Assembly (NCBI GenBank): GCA_938038035.1 | Contig: CALHQV010000119.1 | Span: 1-7,009, forward strand | Source of the DNA: an uncultured Gemella sp. | GTDB lineage: Bacteria; Bacillota; Bacilli; Staphylococcales; Gemellaceae | Direction: 5' to 3' | DNA: 7,009 nucleotides | Shown: piece by piece, positions 4,412-7,009 of the stretch | Numbering within the stretch: the stretch's first letter is position 1 | Layout: every line of letters starts with the position of its first letter | Translations under genes and position numbers: made by a program | The notes under the pieces: generated by a model | Told to the model about the DNA's origin: nothing | What the model saw: the letters and a program-made list of their open reading frames with translations, nothing else | Database searches by the model: none

Positions 4412-6865
4412 TTAATTTAATTTTACTCTTTTTAATCTTAAAGCATTTAATACTACAGATATAGAACTAAAACTCATTGCAGCTCCTGCCAACATTGGAT
4501 TTAACAACGGTCCTCCGAATATATAGAATACTCCCATCGCAAAAGGAATACCTATAACATTGTAGAAGAATGCCCAGAATAGATTTTCTTTAATATTTGT
4601 TATAGTTTTTTTACTTAAAACTATAGCATTAACAACAGAGTTTAAATCAGGTTTCATCAACACTACATCTGCAGCATCGATTGCTACATCTGTTCCTGTT
4701 CCTACAGCTATTCCAACTTCTGCTTGTACTAGTGCTGGTGCATCATTAATACCATCACCAACCATAGCTACTTTTTTACCTTGAGCTTGAAGTTTTTTGA
4801 TTTCATTTGCTTTATCCTCTGGTAGAACTTCACTAACAACTTTATCTATTGATAATTGTTCTGCAATTACTTGAGCAGTTTTTCTATTATCCCCAGTTAA
4901 CATAACTACTTCTAAGCCCAAGCTATGTAATCTTTCAACAGTTTCTAAACTACTTGCTTTTATTTGATCGGCTACAGCTATAATCCCAGCAAGTTCAGAG
5001 TCTACAGCTATAAATAATGGTGTTTTTCCTTCTGAAGCATATTTCTCTGCTTTTTCGACTGAATCTTTTATAACAATATTATTTTCCAACATTAATTTCT
5101 CATTACCGATAAATACTGACTTTCCATCAACTGTTGATGAAATACCTAATCCTGTTAATGAACTGAAATCTTTAACTTCTAATAGCTCTATATTTCTATT
5201 TTTAGCTTCATCTACGATTGCTAAACCTAATGGATGTTCTGAAAGATATTCTACACTCGCTGCAAGTTGCAAAAGAACTTCTTCAGATAAATTATTAAAT
5301 GTCATTATATCGGTTACTGAAATTTTACCTTCTGTTAATGTTCCAGTTTTATCAAAAACAACAGTATCAACTTCTTTAGCTAACTGCAAAGCTTCTGAAC
5401 TTTTTATTAAAATACCGTGTTCAGCTCCCTTACCTGTACCAACCATTATAGCTGTAGGTGTAGCTAAACCTAAGGCACAAGGACAAGCAATAACAAGCAC
5501 TGCGATAATAATTTTTAGAGAGAAACTCCAAGATGCATCTCCAACAAAGTACCATAAAATTCCAGCTATTAGTGCTAAAACAATAACAATAGGAACAAAT
5601 ACTCCTGAAATTTTATCAGCAAGTTTTGCGATCGGAGCTTTAGAATTTTGAGCATCTTCAACAAGTTTAATAATCTGTGATAAAGTAGTGTCTTTACCAA
5701 CTTTGGTAACTTTCATCTTGAAGACACCTGTTTTATTAATACTAGCTCCAACAACTTTACTATTTATTTCTTTTTCTACTGGGATACTTTCCCCTGTTAA
5801 CATTGATTCATCTACAGTTGAGCGTCCCTCAATTACTACTCCATCAAGAGGTACTTTTTCACCAGGACGAACAAGAAGTATATCACCTGTAGATATTTCA
5901 TCTATCGCTACTATGTGTTCTTCTCCATTTTTAATTAAATTTGCTGTTTTCGGCACCAACCCTATCAGCTTACTAATAGCATTTGTAGTACGATTTTTAG
6001 ATACTCCTTCAAGGTATTTACCTAGTGTAATCAACGTTAAAATCACTGCAGCTGACTCATAGTACAAATGCATGGCTGCGTGTTCATCACCAGAATACAC
6101 TAAAACCGTTGAATAAATACTGTATAAAAATGCTGCTCCAGCTCCTAATGCTACTAGAGAATCCATATTAGGTTTTCTTCTAAGAAGAGCTCTAATTCCT
6201 ACACTAAAGAATTTTCTACCAAAATACAAAACAGGTAACACTAGAATTAGTTGCACTGTTGAAAATAGTTTTGGACTTCCCATTGGACTTAAACTTTCTA
6301 ACGTAGGTAATCCCACCATCTCGGCCATCGCTATGTATAATACAGGCAATGTAAATATAGCTGAATAAATAAATCTTTTCCAAATACCGTCAATTTCTTG
6401 TTGTTTTTTCTCAGCTTGGTCATCTACCGAATTATCTATCTCTAATCTTGCTTTATAGCCCGCTTCTTCTACTTTTCTCTCAATCTCAGCTACACTTAAT
6501 GTTTCTTTATCGAATTTTACTACCATCTTCTCAGTAGCAAAATTTACAACTACTTCTTCTATTCCATCTAAAGATGAAATCGTATCTTCTATATTTTTCG
6601 CGCACGTTGCACAACTCATTCCTTCTAATATAAATGTTCGCTCTTCAATACTAGAAACATAAGTAAGCTTATACCCCAATTTTTCTACAATCTTTTCTAC
6701 TTCAGTTCTATCTATTCCTTCTCCTCTAGAAAGAGTAAGCTTACTTGTTGCAAGGTTTACATTGACATCTGATAAATTATCAACTTGTTTTAAACTATCT
6801 TCAATATGTGCCGCACAAGAAGCACAGCTCATCCCCTCAATTAAATATGTTTCATTTTCAACCAT
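4412..6865 (-). CDS. copA: Cu(I)-exporting P1B-type ATPase CopA
   Basis: This 817-residue membrane pump should export Cu(I) from the cytosol at the cost of ATP. Two N-terminal HMA domains (about 5-70 and 76-142) carry Cys14/Cys17 in GMSCASC and Cys85/Cys88 in GMSCATC. Eight membrane segments fall near 162-185, 200-216, 234-258, 266-286, 419-441, 448-471, 760-783 and 786-808. The actuator motif TGES is at 357-360. The copper site is CPC (461-463) in segment 6, with YN (768-769) in segment 7 and MSFSS (797-801) in segment 8, the P1B-1 signature for Cu+/Ag+. The P- and N-domains show DKTGT with phosphorylated Asp505, SEHPLG with His544, TGDN (657-660) and GDGINDAP (703-710). No motif is missing. 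AGGTG lies 10 nt before the ATG, a slightly long spacing. It is the first gene of the operon, with copZ following, under a CopY-type operator. Confidence 0.97.
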   Translation of the reverse strand: MVENETYLIEGMSCASCAAHIEDSLKQVDNLSDVNVNLATSKLTLSRGEGIDRTEVEKIVEKLGYKLTYVSSIEERTFILEGMSCATCAKNIEDTISSLDGIEEVVVNFATEKMVVKFDKETLSVAEIERKVEEAGYKARLEIDNSVDDQAEKKQQEIDGIWKRFIYSAIFTLPVLYIAMAEMVGLPTLESLSPMGSPKLFSTVQLILVLPVLYFGRKFFSVGIRALLRRKPNMDSLVALGAGAAFLYSIYSTVLVYSGDEHAAMHLYYESAAVILTLITLGKYLEGVSKNRTTNAISKLIGLVPKTANLIKNGEEHIVAIDEISTGDILLVRPGEKVPLDGVVIEGRSTVDESMLTGESIPVEKEINSKVVGASINKTGVFKMKVTKVGKDTTLSQIIKLVEDAQNSKAPIAKLADKISGVFVPIVIVLALIAGILWYFVGDASWSFSLKIIIAVLVIACPCALGLATPTAIMVGTGKGAEHGILIKSSEALQLAKEVDTVVFDKTGTLTEGKISVTDIMTFNNLSEEVLLQLAASVEYLSEHPLGLAIVDEAKNRNIELLEVKDFSSLTGLGISSTVDGKSVFIGNEKLMLENNIVIKDSVEKAEKYASEGKTPLFIAVDSELAGIIAVADQIKASSLETVERLHSLGLEVVMLTGDNRKTAQVIAEQLSIDKVVSEVLPEDKANEIKKLQAQGKKVAMVGDGINDAPALVQAEVGIAVGTGTDVAIDAADVVLMKPDLNSVVNAIVLSKKTITNIKENLFWAFFYNVIGIPFAMGVFYIFGGPLLNPMLAGAAMSFSSISVVLNALRLKRVKLN

Positions 6866-6903
6866 ATATTAATCACACCTATCTTTTAAATATTCTTATT
6901 CGT

Positions 6904-6915
6904 CTACAATTGTAG
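6904..6915. promoter_or_regulatory. CopY-type operator (cop box)
   Basis: CTACAATTGTAG is a perfect 12-bp palindrome containing TACANNTGTA (6905-6914), the known binding site of CopY-family copper-responsive repressors. It lies between the predicted transcription start of copA (about 6925) and the copA ATG (6865), roughly +11 to +22. Only one box is visible; many CopY-controlled promoters have two. The repressor gene is not in the window. Confidence 0.82.
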
Positions 6916-6931
6916 TCTTTATTATAAATTA

Positions 6932-6960
6932 AGTATACTACCATCTAAAATTATAGTCAA
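6932..6960 (-). promoter_or_regulatory. Strong sigma-A-type promoter for copAZ
   Basis: On the leftward strand TTGACT (6955-6960) and TATACT (6932-6937) are separated by exactly 17 bp, each one mismatch from consensus. Transcription should start near 6925 and give a leader of about 60 nt containing the CopY box. Such a strong core promoter fits a gene kept silent by a repressor until copper rises. Positions 6961-7009 beyond it hold nothing I can support. Confidence 0.8.
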
Positions 6961-7009
6961 CAATATTTTAAATAATCAATAACAGCTATCATTATGATAT
7001 ATAGCAAAA

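Noticed and set aside
5688..6062. Rightward 124-codon frame inside copA
   Set aside because: It is antisense to the conserved actuator region of CopA, which is clearly the coding strand, and has no supporting start signals.
6974..7006. Imperfect inverted repeat (GCTAT and ATAGC arms) at the right edge
   Set aside because: The paired arms are only 5 bp with no T-tract, and the context is cut off by the window edge.

Overview
This window is AT-rich DNA with the look of a low-GC Firmicute. It has strong AGGAGG-type ribosome binding sites, sigma-A-like promoters, short intergenic gaps and no internal TGA codons. The mix of a D-lactate dehydrogenase, a DegV-type protein and a copper-export pair under a CopY-type operator points to a lactic, host-associated coccus. 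Gemella is my best guess, but that rests on the general feel of the proteins and not on a search. All genes look intact, and I see no insertion sequence, CRISPR array, tRNA or rRNA.

Layout, left to right. (1) Positions 1-122 hold a large-loop terminator for leftward transcription. (2) Positions 123-2892 are a leftward block. Read in transcription order it is a beta-phosphoglucomutase-like HAD phosphatase (2892-2215), an unrecognised 48-residue small protein (2174-2028), a 69-bp hairpin-forming element (1952-2020), a second HAD hydrolase (1932-1234) and a D-lactate dehydrogenase (1121-123). (3) Positions 2893-3240 are a 348-bp divergent intergenic region with a promoter facing each way and one perfect DnaA-box match. 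(4) Positions 3241-4077 encode a DegV/FakB-type fatty-acid-binding protein on the + strand. (5) Positions 4089-4122 are a hairpin between convergent genes that probably ends transcription from both sides. (6) Positions 4195-6865 are a leftward copper operon, copA then copZ, driven by a near-consensus promoter (6932-6960) with a perfect CopY box (6904-6915) just downstream of the expected transcription start.

The copper genes form one coherent unit: CopZ carries Cu(I) in the cytosol and CopA pumps it out. The CopY repressor expected to read the operator is not encoded here. The two HAD enzymes, small protein and D-LDH run in the same direction, but gaps of 95 and 112 bp, one with a long hairpin, leave it open whether they are co-transcribed. 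DegV stands alone with its own promoter. No clearly novel multi-gene system is visible. The items most worth a second look are the 69-bp inverted-repeat element, the small gene beside it and the placement of the CopY box.
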